From Tunturiibacter empetritectus (lineage in GTDB: Bacteria > Acidobacteriota > Terriglobia > Terriglobales > Acidobacteriaceae), in contig NZ_JACCCU010000001.1 in assembly GCF_013410875.1 (NCBI RefSeq), forward strand, positions 1,860,001 through 1,924,000: a DNA stretch of 64,000 nt, in the 5' to 3' direction. The notes beneath the pieces are model-generated. The model was not told the DNA's origin and ran no database searches. It saw nothing but the letters and a program-made list of their open reading frames with translations. Shown in pieces: positions 18,120-26,620 of the stretch. Made by a program: the position numbers and the translations under genes. The first letter of the stretch is position 1; each line of letters begins with the position of its first letter.

Positions 18120-19046
18120 TCAGGCCGGGTAGGTAGGGATTGGAGCTTCCGAGGGAAAGAGCTCGATGAAGGCGATCCCAGAGAGAATGAGAGCAGCTCC
18201 CAGGAGAGAACGGCGGCCTAGATGTTCGTGCAGGACGAAGAATGAGGTAAGGCAGGCGAAGATGGGCTCGAGAGTGAGGAGGATCGCGGTGTGGGTGGGG
18301 GGTAGGTGCTGCTGCGCCCAGCTTTGGATGGTGAAGGCTGCGGCTGTCGCAAGGAGGCTGGTAATGGCGAGCGCTGTGACTAACCGAAGCGTGAGGGTGA
18401 GATGAGGCCTTCCGCCTAAGGGTAGGGTAATGGCCATCAGGAATGCAGCTGCTCCGATCTGGAGAGTGGCGAGCTGGGCGGTTGGGACCTTGCGGGAGGT
18501 ATGAGCCAACGACAGGAGATGGGCGGCGAAGGCTATGGAGCAACCCAGTGTGAGTAGATCTCCCGCACCGATGCTGCTGGAGAGATTCCGCCAGGATGTT
18601 CCGGCGGGCGTAGTGAGTAGGAGAAGCCCGGCGAAGGCGAGGATGGCTCCGATGGCGGAGGTCCAGCGGGGAGGTGGTGTTCCTTGCGGGCGAATCGCAG
18701 GAATGAGGGTGAAGAGGGGGACGAAGACTACGACCAGACCGGTGATCAGGGCGGACTTCGCCGCGGTGGTGCGGGCTAGGCCGGTGGTTTGGAACTGGTA
18801 TCCAGCGGCGAGGAAGAGTCCGACGATGACGCTGGACACTATGGTTTCGCGGTTAATGTCGTGGAGTTGACGATGGTTCACGATGGCTAGGGCGATGAAG
18901 GCAAGAGCCATTCTGAACAGATTGAATAGCAGGGGTGAGATGTCCTGGAGCGCATCTTTTACTAAAACGAAGGTGCCCGCCCAGATGATGACGACCGCGA
19001 GAAGTAAGAGGTGGGCCAGGGTGGTGGGGCTTAGTTGGCGTGGCAA
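18120..19046 (-). CDS. EamA/DMT-family permease
   Basis: A 308-residue inner-membrane transporter with about ten hydrophobic helices in two EamA repeats (first repeat LLLLAVVIIWAGTFVLVKDA, second starting near GDLLTLGCSIAFAAHLLSLA). Family signatures LTLEPIFACLTSFFVLHEHL and LLGAALILSGIAF are at the C-terminal end. The substrate is unknown. Translation appears to begin at TTG immediately after the TAG of the upstream amidohydrolase, with no spacer, so the two are probably one transcript. Confidence 0.88.
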   Translation of the reverse strand: MPRQLSPTTLAHLLLLAVVIIWAGTFVLVKDALQDISPLLFNLFRMALAFIALAIVNHRQLHDINRETIVSSVIVGLFLAAGYQFQTTGLARTTAAKSALITGLVVVFVPLFTLIPAIRPQGTPPPRWTSAIGAILAFAGLLLLTTPAGTSWRNLSSSIGAGDLLTLGCSIAFAAHLLSLAHTSRKVPTAQLATLQIGAAAFLMAITLPLGGRPHLTLTLRLVTALAITSLLATAAAFTIQSWAQQHLPPTHTAILLTLEPIFACLTSFFVLHEHLGRRSLLGAALILSGIAFIELFPSEAPIPTYPA

Positions 19047-20816
19047 CTAGTTGCTCGCTCCGGCGTTGGGCTTCGGTGACGAGTAGACCGTTTCGCCGTT
19101 CACGATCGTGCGAAGGATCTTGGTGTGGAGGAGTTGCTGCGGGGTTGCGGTGGTAATGTCACGGTCGAGAACGATGAGGTCGGCGAGGTATCCGGGTTCG
19201 AGACGGCCCTTCTGATGTTCGCGAAACTCGGCGAAGGCGGAGGCCTGAGTGTATGCGTAGATGGCTTCGTTAGGAGAGATTTTTTCTTGCGGCTGAAACG
19301 TCTGGGTGCCGGCTTCGTTCTGGCGGGTGATCGCAGCGTAGAGTCCGCGGAAGGGGTTGATGGACTCCACCGGGTAGTCGGTTCCGAAGGCGAGGGTGAC
19401 GTTGTGGTCGAGGAAGCTCTTCCAGGCGTAGGCGTACTTTGCGCGCTCGGGGCCGAGACGGTCTGTGGCCCACTTCATGTCGGTGAGGAGGTGGGAGGGT
19501 TGCATGGAGGCGATGACACCCTCGCTCGCGAAGCGATCGAAGTCTTCGGGAAGCAGGACCTGGGCGTGTTCTACGCGGAAGCGGAGGGCGGCGGGGGTGG
19601 GGTCGGGTGGGGGTGGGGCGGTGACGATGTGGGGGTCGGTGGTGTTAGGGGGTGGCGGGGGGAGGGTGGCGACCTGGTCGGCGGCGCCGAAGGCATTGAG
19701 GGCCATCGCGTTGGCACGGTCGCCGATGGCGTGGAAGCCCAGCTGGAAGCCTGCGGCGGCGCGCTCGGAGGCTAGTTGGGTGAGCTTGTTCTGGTCGTAG
19801 CGGGGAAGGCCGGAGTTGTTGGGGTCGTCGGAGTAGGGCTCATCGAGGGCTGCGGTGCGGGAGCCGAGGGAACCGTCCATAAAGGCCTTGAGCATGGTGA
19901 GGTGGAGAAGCGGGTCGTCTCTGGGGTGGCTGGCACGGCGTTCCTTGAGGACCTCAAGGGGCTTGTCGAAGGGGAGCCACTCGGCGAAGCGGAGGTGGAG
20001 CTTGTTCGCGTCCTCGAGCTCTTCGAGGGCGAGGAAGTCCTCCCAGTCGGAGTAGTCCTGGACGCTGGTGACGCCGTGGGCGAGGGCGTCGTTGATGGCG
20101 AGGTTGAGGGCTTTGGCGCGGTCTTCGGGGCTGGGCGAGGGGATTTTGTTGAAGACGAGGTTAGTCGCGGCGGATTCGCGGAGGATGCCGGTGGGGTTGC
20201 CGGAGGAGTCGTGGTCGATTTTGGCTCCCTGGGGGTTGGGGGTCTCGTCGGTGATGCCGGCGGCGGCGAGGGCGGCGGAGTTGGCGAGGGCGATGTGGCC
20301 GTCGACGCGCTCGAGGATGCAGGGGTGGCCGGCGGTGATGGGATCGATGTCCTCGCGGGTGGGGAGTTTGGCTCCGGGCCAGAGGGTGTGGTCCCAGCCG
20401 CCGCCCTGGAGCCAGGAGCCGGGCTGGGCTTTGGCGGCGTAGGTGCGGATGCGTTGCTGCATCTCGGCAAGGGATCTGACTCCATCGAGGTTGATGGAGA
20501 GTTGCTGGCGGCCGGCGGAGGCCATGTGGGTGTGGGCATCGTTGAAGCCGGGCATTGCGAAGGCGTTGTGCAGGTCGATGATGCGGGTCTTCGGGGCCTT
20601 CAGTTTGAGGATCTCGGCATTGGTGCCGGCGGCGAGGACCTTTCCTTTGGCGATGGCCAGGGCCTGGACTTTTGCGGGGGTGGGGGAGGGGTCGTTGGGG
20701 CGGAGGTGGGTGCCGGTGAGGATGTTGCCATGGAGGTAAATGGTGTCAGGCGGAGTCTTCTGCGCCTGGGCGAGGGTGGTTAGGAGGAGAGTGGCGGTGA
20801 GAGTGAAGGGTTTCAC
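19047..20816 (-). CDS. Secreted YtcJ-type metal-dependent amidohydrolase
   Basis: A 589-residue amidohydrolase of the YtcJ/AepA type with a signal peptide (residues 1-18, ending TLAQA). The metal-binding HxH is in GFNDAHTHMASAGRQQLSIN. Further conserved segments are LHLTMLKAFMDGSLGSRTAA, FHAIGDRANAMALNAFG, RFRVEHAQVLLPEDF and FGTDYPVESINPFRGLYAAI. The fold is a TIM barrel with an N- and C-terminal beta sandwich, the latter reaching the end (GYLADLIVLDRDI). The hydrolysed substrate cannot be predicted. A Pro-rich insertion (PPPPPNTTDP) lies in the middle. It is probably co-transcribed with the EamA permease. Confidence 0.9.
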   Translation of the reverse strand: MKPFTLTATLLLTTLAQAQKTPPDTIYLHGNILTGTHLRPNDPSPTPAKVQALAIAKGKVLAAGTNAEILKLKAPKTRIIDLHNAFAMPGFNDAHTHMASAGRQQLSINLDGVRSLAEMQQRIRTYAAKAQPGSWLQGGGWDHTLWPGAKLPTREDIDPITAGHPCILERVDGHIALANSAALAAAGITDETPNPQGAKIDHDSSGNPTGILRESAATNLVFNKIPSPSPEDRAKALNLAINDALAHGVTSVQDYSDWEDFLALEELEDANKLHLRFAEWLPFDKPLEVLKERRASHPRDDPLLHLTMLKAFMDGSLGSRTAALDEPYSDDPNNSGLPRYDQNKLTQLASERAAAGFQLGFHAIGDRANAMALNAFGAADQVATLPPPPPNTTDPHIVTAPPPPDPTPAALRFRVEHAQVLLPEDFDRFASEGVIASMQPSHLLTDMKWATDRLGPERAKYAYAWKSFLDHNVTLAFGTDYPVESINPFRGLYAAITRQNEAGTQTFQPQEKISPNEAIYAYTQASAFAEFREHQKGRLEPGYLADLIVLDRDITTATPQQLLHTKILRTIVNGETVYSSPKPNAGASN

Positions 20817-21247
20817 GAGTGGAGTGTATCGCGGAGTGTGGTGGTGTTTGTGGAGAAGTGTGGTTTAGAGCGGGACTTTTGTTGACTGCACCCTCCCCCT
20901 CCCCTCCTTGAGGTATTTTTCAGGGAAGTGTATTTGAATCAGTGGCTTACAGGTGGTTGATGGCGCTAAAATATAGAAGGTAAATGAGTTGCGCACAAAA
21001 TACTTGTTTTGTGGGTGTTGCGGGTATTACTTCGTCTGAAGGTGTAGGTTTTATCCTGCGTGACTGCTGACCACGCATGGGGGCTGTGTTGATATCTGAT
21101 TTATTGGCTTAGTTCTATTATACCGGGCGGAGCATAACTGATACGCCACGCTAAAGTTCGCGGCTGGAGCGGGTTTTGTGTGATTAGGGGCTTGACAGGT
21201 TTTGGAACAGACGCGGCAGAGGCTGTGAACAACTTGTTTTAGGGAGA

Positions 21248-21350
21248 CTCTGATTAAGTACCAGCATTCCCTCAGCGACTAAAGTCGCGTTCCAGCGGAT
21301 CAACTGCGGCGGGACTAAAGTCCCGCCCTTTCAAAACGACTTAATCAGAG
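21248..21350. repeat. MITE/REP-like element with terminal inverted repeats and nested palindromes
   Basis: Perfect 12-base terminal inverted repeats, CTCTGATTAAGT at 21248-21259 and ACTTAATCAGAG at 21339-21350, enclose two palindromes built on the same core: GCGACT-AA-AGTCGC (21275-21288) and GGCGGGACT-AA-AGTCCCGCC (21308-21327). There is no coding capacity. It looks like a non-autonomous mobile or REP-type repeat; only one copy occurs in this window. Confidence 0.65.
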
Positions 21351-21358
21351 GATACTCA

Positions 21359-21389
21359 GGCCAGATCGCCCTCGGGCGGGGCGCTGGCC
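21359..21389. repeat. Palindromic hairpin downstream of the SDR gene
   Basis: GGCCAG (21359-21364) and CTGGCC (21384-21389) form the outer stem and CGCCC/GGGCG an inner stem. It sits 5 bases beyond the SDR stop codon. There is no T-tract on the minus strand, so it is a weak terminator candidate at best. Confidence 0.4.
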
Positions 21390-21394
21390 TCCCT

Positions 21395-22327
21395 TCATTT
21401 TGGAAACGTCGACAGTAAGGCGCGCGTTTCTGCGACGACACGGTCTTGAAAGTTGGGGTCGCGAACGAGCATGGAGCCGAGCATTGGGCGTCCACGCTCG
21501 TCGTAGTAGATGCCGGTCTCACCGGATTCATTGATCAGGATTTTGGTGATCACGCTCGCGGCTCGCTTTGGGGTGCTCAAGATCTTGATGAAGGGCATGA
21601 GCAGCGGCACTAGCAGCGGAATAATGAATGTCTGCAGAGAGCGCACAAGGGCCCCGGCGTCGTGCCCTCCCAGACCGGTGGTTGGATTCAGGCCTGGCTC
21701 GACTGAGTTGAAGTGCAGCCGTGGAGTTTCACGGGCGAAGGCCATCGCCGTGGCGAGGTTGCACTGCTTCGAGGTGGCGTAGGCGTCTGCGCCCGGCATC
21801 CTGGAGCCGCCGGGGTTCCACTCGCCGCGCGTGCTTGCCTCGGCGGAGAGATAGCGGCTGCCGCGGAAGCCCGCCATCTTCGCCGGCTTGCGCTCGGGAT
21901 CTTCTACAGCGGAGGCGACGAAGATGACGGTCGCACCATCGGGGAGATGCGGTATGAGCGCTTCGGTCAGTACGAATGGGCCGAGGTGGTTGGTTGCGAA
22001 GGACATGTCCCAGCCCATTGCATTCTTTGTAGCGCGCCTCTGCATAATGCCGGCGTTGTTGAGCAGCCCAACAATTGGGAGATGGAGCACGACGATCTCC
22101 GCAGCGGCGCGTCGCACGCTCGCAAGATCCGACAGGTCGCAGACGACCGATACCGCATGGCCGCCTTTTCGCTCGATAGCCTTCTGCAATTCATTGAGCT
22201 TTACGCGGTCGCGTCCGACCAGGACGACCGTGCCGTGCGTGGCCAGCTCAAATGCCGTGCAGCGGCCTATGCCGGAGGTCGGGCCGGTGATGAGGTACGC
22301 CTTGCGATTGGTGGGATTGTTCGACAT
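21395..22327 (-). CDS. Short-chain dehydrogenase/reductase (SDR)
   Basis: A 310-residue NAD(P)-dependent oxidoreductase with Rossmann fold. The cofactor loop TGPTSGIG is at residues 14-21, NNAG at 90-93, N113 follows, and the active-site pair is Y183 and K187 (DAYATSKQCN). The overall layout resembles retinol-dehydrogenase/protochlorophyllide-reductase-like SDRs; the substrate is unknown. A GGAGG Shine-Dalgarno precedes the ATG. It lies directly downstream of a TetR regulator on the same strand, and the 15-base motif in front of it is repeated in front of the regulator, so it is likely repressed by that protein. Confidence 0.9.
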   Translation of the reverse strand: MSNNPTNRKAYLITGPTSGIGRCTAFELATHGTVVLVGRDRVKLNELQKAIERKGGHAVSVVCDLSDLASVRRAAAEIVVLHLPIVGLLNNAGIMQRRATKNAMGWDMSFATNHLGPFVLTEALIPHLPDGATVIFVASAVEDPERKPAKMAGFRGSRYLSAEASTRGEWNPGGSRMPGADAYATSKQCNLATAMAFARETPRLHFNSVEPGLNPTTGLGGHDAGALVRSLQTFIIPLLVPLLMPFIKILSTPKRAASVITKILINESGETGIYYDERGRPMLGSMLVRDPNFQDRVVAETRALLSTFPK

Positions 22328-22346
22328 CTTTCCTCCATTTAGTTGT

Positions 22347-22361
22347 GTGTCTAGTCAGTCA
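22347..22361 (-). promoter_or_regulatory. Putative TetR operator upstream of the SDR gene
   Basis: The plus strand reads GTGTCTAGTCAGTCA; the same 15 bases recur at 22990-23004 before the TetR gene. The core TGTCTAGTCA is an imperfect palindrome. It lies about 20 bases upstream of the SDR start. Confidence 0.6.
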
Positions 22362-22381
22362 TTATTTGGCTAAGAAACTGG

Positions 22382-22948
22382 CTAGGTCAAGACGCGCCAC
22401 AGGGCGTCAAAACCGGCTTTGCAGTGCTTGTCCGCGTTGGCTGGGTCTTGGACCATGAAGTCCATCGTTGCCTCGGCCAGCGAGTTCATGATCGCGACGA
22501 CAAAGCCCATCGGAGCTCCGCGCAGGGGACCATTGGCGCGACTGCGTTCCAACAGGTCGCCGATGGCTGTCATGGTCTTATGCCCGGCGGCACGTGTCGC
22601 GGGCGTGATCTCGTCGGAGACGCCGAGTTGGGTGAGCGCGCGTCGCTTCTCGGGATTGGAGACTGCCCAGGCCATCCAGTTTGTCCAGACGTGAGATACC
22701 TGGGTCCGAAGCTCAGCCCCGGGCCGAAGTCCTTCGAGGGAGGCAGAGGCCATCCCGGCTTTCAGTTCGAGATAGAGTTGATTGAATAGATCAGCTTTGG
22801 TCTCGAAGTAGGTGAAGAGGGAACCGTTGGCTACGCCAGCATCTCTAGCGATGACTGCGGTCGGTGCGCTGAGCCCCTGGGTGACGATGACGCGAGTTGC
22901 CGCTGTCAGGATGGCGCTGCGCTTGTCTTCACTTCTTGGTCTGGCCAT
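22382..22948 (-). CDS. TetR/AcrR-family transcriptional regulator
   Basis: A one-component regulator with an N-terminal helix-turn-helix (residues 1-50: RSAILTAATRVIVTQGLSAP, then GVANGSLFTYFETKADLFNQ) and a C-terminal ligand/dimer domain. The frame is open to 22981, but the best promoter (TTGACT at 23000-23005 and TATGCT at 22977-22982, 17-base spacer) would begin transcription after that ATG. The ATG at 22948 (MARPRSEDKR) is therefore chosen, giving 188 residues. It probably controls its own gene and the adjacent SDR through the duplicated operator. The inducer is unknown. Confidence 0.88.
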   Translation of the reverse strand: MARPRSEDKRSAILTAATRVIVTQGLSAPTAVIARDAGVANGSLFTYFETKADLFNQLYLELKAGMASASLEGLRPGAELRTQVSHVWTNWMAWAVSNPEKRRALTQLGVSDEITPATRAAGHKTMTAIGDLLERSRANGPLRGAPMGFVVAIMNSLAEATMDFMVQDPANADKHCKAGFDALWRVLT

Positions 22949-22976
22949 CGCTTTTGTTCCCTTGGGCTGCATATTT

Positions 22977-23005
22977 AGCATATAAGAGAGTGTCTAGTCA
23001 GTCAA
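22977..23005 (-). promoter_or_regulatory. Promoter with embedded operator for the TetR gene
   Basis: On the minus strand, TTGACT (-35) and TATGCT (-10) are separated by 17 bases. The 15-base motif shared with 22347-22361 (22990-23004 here) covers the -35 and spacer, an arrangement suited to autorepression. Confidence 0.55.
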
Positions 23006-23065
23006 TACGCTTGTACAAAACGCCCTATGCGAGCGACGAGCGATACAGCATTCAGGAACTATGCC

Positions 23066-23106
23066 ATCATGGCGCTTCCCGCTATAAGTGCGAGAGGCGC
23101 CATGAT
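23066..23106. repeat. 10-base-pair inverted repeat
   Basis: ATCATGGCGC (23066-23075) and GCGCCATGAT (23097-23106) are perfect complements with a 21-base loop. It lies downstream of the Pro/Tyr-rich protein gene and upstream of the TetR promoter. There is no T-tract; role unknown. Confidence 0.5.
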
Positions 23107-23138
23107 ATGGACTGCCGGGGACTGGTGCTGTCGGGTGT

Positions 23139-24008
23139 TTAGTAGGGGCGGTAGTAGCCGTAGGGCGGTGGGTAGGCGTAGCCGTAGGGGGGTGGCGGAG
23201 GTGGATAGCCGTAGACCACGTGCGGGTGTACGACGGCTGGGGCCTGCTGGATGATGGTTGGGGCGGGTGCCTGGGCCTGGACTACGACGACCGAGGGGTT
23301 CTGTTGCTGGGGATAGTAGGGCTGGGGCGCGTAGGACTGCTGGACGGGTTGCGGATAAGCCGGCTGGGGATAGGCCTGTTGGATGGGGGCGGCCTGCCGC
23401 TCCACTGGAGCTGGGGTGGGATCGGCGTAGTTGAAGCGGGAGATCATCTCGGGCTGATGCTGGACCTCTGACTTGGTGGGGATGCCTATGTCGTCGAGGA
23501 GTTTGATGGTGAGGCGGGTCTCGGGCTTGAGGACGGGGTAGGGTCCGCGGCGGGGCAGGTTGATGAGATCGATGGGCCAGAGGACGGGGATGAGCCACTC
23601 GATGGTGTCGCGGGTGGCGTGTCCGGTGCCGAGGATGCGGCCGTTGGAGTCAACGCGATTTTTGCCGGAGTCTGCGATGACGCGGGTTGAGATGGGGATA
23701 ACGGTGTCGTTGCCTACGACGATGCGATCGAATTTGAGCTCCATCCAGCCTTTGCCGACAAAGTGGCCGGGATCTTTGTAGTCTTCAAAGCGGCCGACGA
23801 GGTAGCTACCGTAGGGGAGAACGGAGCGACCGTAGAGCTCGACGCGGCTGAGCTGGCAGAGGACGGGGTCGCCGAGGTGAAAGGTCTTGGATGAGATTTT
23901 GTCTGAGACCATGCACTGCATGACGGAGCCGGCTGGAATGAGCTGCTCTGCGCCTGCGGTGAGGGAGACGGGCAGAAGAAGGAGCAACGTGGCAAAGATG
24001 CGCTTCAT
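23139..24008 (-). CDS. Secreted protein with Pro/Gln/Tyr-rich C-terminus
   Basis: A 289-residue exported protein of unknown function. A signal peptide is at about residues 1-20 (MKRIFATLLLLLPVSLTAGA). The folded region (about 20-165) has PYGSYLVGRFEDYKDPGHFV and KGWMELKFDRIVVGNDTVIP and loosely recalls the beta domain of TrbI/VirB10-type proteins; this is only an impression. The last third is low complexity, with repeated Pro-Gln-Pro and Tyr-Pro/Pro-Tyr units. The ATG at 24008 follows GGAGG and is preferred to the frame opening at 24026. It is monocistronic as far as can be seen. Confidence 0.72.
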   Translation of the reverse strand: MKRIFATLLLLLPVSLTAGAEQLIPAGSVMQCMVSDKISSKTFHLGDPVLCQLSRVELYGRSVLPYGSYLVGRFEDYKDPGHFVGKGWMELKFDRIVVGNDTVIPISTRVIADSGKNRVDSNGRILGTGHATRDTIEWLIPVLWPIDLINLPRRGPYPVLKPETRLTIKLLDDIGIPTKSEVQHQPEMISRFNYADPTPAPVERQAAPIQQAYPQPAYPQPVQQSYAPQPYYPQQQNPSVVVVQAQAPAPTIIQQAPAVVHPHVVYGYPPPPPPYGYAYPPPYGYYRPY

Positions 24009-24407
24009 GGGGGACCTCCACAACACACGGAGAGCTGGAGTGCCGTGTGCTTTACACCTTGGGTTCGCCGGATCGCGGGGGTTGATCTCGAGACGTGCCA
24101 GAATGTTAGGCAGATTCTTGGGCAGGATTTTAGCTTAATTGTGGCGGCTTGCCACTTAATTTTCTGTGGATCGAAATTTAGGCACCTCCAAAGTTTGCCG
24201 CTTCTGGTCAGGACCCTTCGTTGGGGTACCTTAGCTCTCGGCTATATCGGCACAAAGGTTGATCTCTTTAGTGCTTTGCAAAGTTTTTGTGCTGTCTGCG
24301 GTGGGAACACGGTAGTTTTTGCAAAGTTGCTAAGAAAAATTGATGAGTAGGTTCGACTTCGCTCAGGTCAGGATGACGGCAAAGGCTTAGAAGGCTTGAG
24401 ACAAATG
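24009..24407. other. Stretch of ~400 bases without a gene
   Basis: No credible coding frame. Bases 24349-24377 (TTCGACTTCGCTCAGGTCAG and GATGACG) resemble the shorter TTCGCTGCGCTCAGAATGAC sequence at 29506, a scattered short repeat. No promoter or terminator is convincing. Confidence 0.5.
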
Positions 24408-25757
24408 CTAGTTGTTGCCAGGGAGGCCTTCGGCCACGAGTTGGGTGGTGTCGAGGAGGGTGAGGAGGATGCGGCGGAGGGCGGTCTCGCGGCCGGTGGG
24501 GTCGTACCACTCCTGAAGGGTGTGGATGCCTCCGCCTATGCCGCCGCTGCCGAGGGCGAGGGCGGGGATGCCGCGAGAGAGGGGGATGTTGGCGTCGGTG
24601 GAGCCGAGGCGGAGCTCGGTGCGGAGGGAGAGATGGCGGTCGACGGCGCGGAGGGTGTGGAGGAGGGGGGAGTCGTCGGGGAGGGTGGCGGCGGGACGGT
24701 TTCCTATGGTCTCGATGTGGAGCTTTAGTGGTGCGGTGGTGGTGGATTGTGCGGTGACGATGTCGTCGAAGATCTGGTGGACGCGGGAGGCGGTGGAGGT
24801 GAGTAGGGTGGAGTCGGTGGAGCGGAGATCGAGGAGGGCGGAGGCGGACTCGGGGATGGAGTTGATGGAGGTGCCGCCGGAGATGTGGCCGACGTTGAGG
24901 GTGGTGAGGGGGTCGGTGGGGAGGTTGAGGGCGGCGATCTCCGTGAGTGCTTTGCTGAGGACGAGGATTGGGTTTGGGGTTCCTGCGTCGGCCCAGGAGT
25001 GGCCGCCGGGGCCGGTGACGGTGACGCGGAAGCGGAGGCTGCCGAGGGCTTGGTTGATGGCGGCGGCGGTTCCTCCGCCTTCGAGGATGAGGGCGGCGGC
25101 GATGCTGGTGCGATAGGGGCCGCGCTCGAAGAGGTGACGCATGCCGCGGAGGTCGCCTTCGCCCTCTTCACCTACGTTGGCGGCGAAGAGGATGGGGATG
25201 GGTGGCGTGATGTTGGCGAAGCGAAGGGCTGCGGCGATGGCGAGGAGGGCGGTGAGGCCGGCGGCGTTGTCGCAGATGCCGGGGGCGGCGATGCGGGGTG
25301 AGTCTTTTTCTTCGGTGAGGTCGATGGGGGTGTTGGGGGGGAAGACGGTGTCGAGGTGGGCGGAGAGGAGGATGCAGGGTTGGAGTTGGCTGCTGTCTGG
25401 CGATGAGGGTTTGTCTACGGTGCCGTGGTCAGGGAGAGTGTCAGCGGCTTCGATCGAGGTGTCGTTATTTAGAGCAGGAGAGGATGCTGCTTCGGGTTGG
25501 AGTTCGGCGAGGGCGTTGCCGGCGTCGTCGAGGTGGAGGTTGGTGAGGCCGAGGTGGTGGAAGCGCTCGAGGAACCAGGCGGCTCGGGCGGATTCGCCGA
25601 AGGGTGGGGCGGGGATGCGGACGAGCTCGAGCTGCCACTGGCGCAGTTGGGGTTGGTGGAGGTGCAGCCAGTGAAAGGCGCGGTGGACGGCGGTGAGGGT
25701 GGCAAGGCGAGAGATGCGGCGCTGGGCGTTCGCCGTCGATGCGGCTGTGGCTGGCAT
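24408..25757 (-). CDS. M20-family metallopeptidase
   Basis: A 449-residue zinc-dependent exopeptidase of the M20 (PepT/ArgE/CPG2-like) family. Metal ligands and catalytic residues are visible in LLSAHLDTVFPP, APGICDNAAGLTALLAIAAA and ANVGEEGEGDLRGMRHLF, with the dimerisation domain around VTVTGPGGHSWADAGTPNPI and a C-terminal His in GIGGGIHTLQEWYD. The true start is the ATG at 25757, which shares its A with the TGA of truA (TGATG), so the two are translationally coupled. The upstream continuation of the frame to 26012 is Arg/Pro-rich shadow of truA. Substrate unknown. Confidence 0.88.
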   Translation of the reverse strand: MPATAASTANAQRRISRLATLTAVHRAFHWLHLHQPQLRQWQLELVRIPAPPFGESARAAWFLERFHHLGLTNLHLDDAGNALAELQPEAASSPALNNDTSIEAADTLPDHGTVDKPSSPDSSQLQPCILLSAHLDTVFPPNTPIDLTEEKDSPRIAAPGICDNAAGLTALLAIAAALRFANITPPIPILFAANVGEEGEGDLRGMRHLFERGPYRTSIAAALILEGGGTAAAINQALGSLRFRVTVTGPGGHSWADAGTPNPILVLSKALTEIAALNLPTDPLTTLNVGHISGGTSINSIPESASALLDLRSTDSTLLTSTASRVHQIFDDIVTAQSTTTAPLKLHIETIGNRPAATLPDDSPLLHTLRAVDRHLSLRTELRLGSTDANIPLSRGIPALALGSGGIGGGIHTLQEWYDPTGRETALRRILLTLLDTTQLVAEGLPGNN

Positions 25758-26620
25758 CAGGAGTTGGCCTCGGCTTCGGTATGCGTGATCTCGGCGTCTG
25801 TATATAAGACCTCGACGAGGAAGAGGCCGCGGGCGGGGGCGGTGGGGCCGGCGGCGGAGCGGTTGCGGGCGGCGAGGATCTTTGGAATGGCGTCGGGGGG
25901 GAGGCGGTTGGCGGCTGCTTCGACGAAGGTGCCGACGAGGTTGCGGACCATATGGTGTAGGAAGCCTGAGCCGGTGATTCGGTAGATGAGGAGGTCCTCT
26001 TGTTGGTGCCAAGCGGAGTGGAAGATGGTGCGGGTGTTGTCGGTTGGGATGGGAGAAGGTGTGCTGTCAGTCGTTGGCGTGACTGCGGCTTCTTCTAATG
26101 ATCTGGTGCGGGTGGTGAGGTCTGGGTCGGCGGCGGCGAAGGAGGTGAAGTCGTGGGTGCCGAGGATGTGGATGGCAGCTTGTTGCAGGGCGGCGAGCTC
26201 GAGGGGAAGGCGGCAGGCCCAGACGTAGGGGGCAAGCATGGGGGAGCAGATGCGGTCTTCGTCGTCGCACGAGGGGAGGATGCGGTACTCGTAGGTTTTG
26301 CGGCGGGCGCTGTGGCGGGCGTGGAAATCTTCGGAGACGGCTTCGATGGCGAGGATGCGGATGCTGGGTGGGAGGGCTCGGTTGAGGGCGCGATGGAGGT
26401 TGGCGGCGGGGATGGGGACGGAGAGCGAGAAGGTGGCAACCTGGCCGAGGGCGTGGACTCCGGTGTCGGTGCGGCCGGAGCCCTGGGGGAGGACGGTTTC
26501 GCCGGTGACGCGATGGATGGCCTGGGCGAGGGTTCCCTGAACGGTGGGGAGAGAGGGCTGGATCTGCCAGCCGTTGTAGGGGGTTCCGTCGTAGGTGAGG
26601 ATGGTCTTCCAGTGCGGCAT
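25757..26620 (-). CDS. truA: tRNA pseudouridine(38-40) synthase TruA
   Basis: Modifies U38, U39 and U40 of tRNA anticodon stems to pseudouridine. The catalytic aspartate is D52 in GSGRTDTGVHALGQVATF. Other family blocks are LTYDGTPYNGWQIQP, RALPPSIRILAIEAVSEDFH, ARHSARRKTYEYRI, and GSGFLHHMVRNLVGTFVEAA. An insertion (EEAAVTPTTDSTPSPIPTDN) lies in the second half, and the 287-residue length is slightly above the usual ~260. It heads a two-gene unit with the M20 peptidase. Confidence 0.95.
   Translation of the reverse strand: MPHWKTILTYDGTPYNGWQIQPSLPTVQGTLAQAIHRVTGETVLPQGSGRTDTGVHALGQVATFSLSVPIPAANLHRALNRALPPSIRILAIEAVSEDFHARHSARRKTYEYRILPSCDDEDRICSPMLAPYVWACRLPLELAALQQAAIHILGTHDFTSFAAADPDLTTRTRSLEEAAVTPTTDSTPSPIPTDNTRTIFHSAWHQQEDLLIYRITGSGFLHHMVRNLVGTFVEAAANRLPPDAIPKILAARNRSAAGPTAPARGLFLVEVLYTDAEITHTEAEANS

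Larger units (their letters stand above)
20817..21394. other. 578-base stretch without a gene
   Basis: No convincing coding frame is present. The first part is T/G-rich with an AT-richer patch around 20930-21130. It contains the inverted-repeat element at 21248-21350 and a cruciform-like sequence at 21359-21389. No promoter could be assigned with confidence. Confidence 0.6.

Noticed and set aside
19776..20783. 335-codon plus-strand frame opposite the amidohydrolase
   Set aside because: Gly/Val/Glu-rich antisense shadow of a gene with a clear amidohydrolase motif.
24045..24350. 101-codon plus-strand frame in the gap before the M20 gene
   Set aside because: No ribosome site, no recognisable domain and atypical codon use; most likely chance.
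25758..26012. N-terminal extension of the M20 peptidase frame
   Set aside because: It lies within truA and gives Arg/Pro-rich sequence. The coupled ATG at 25757 is the natural start.
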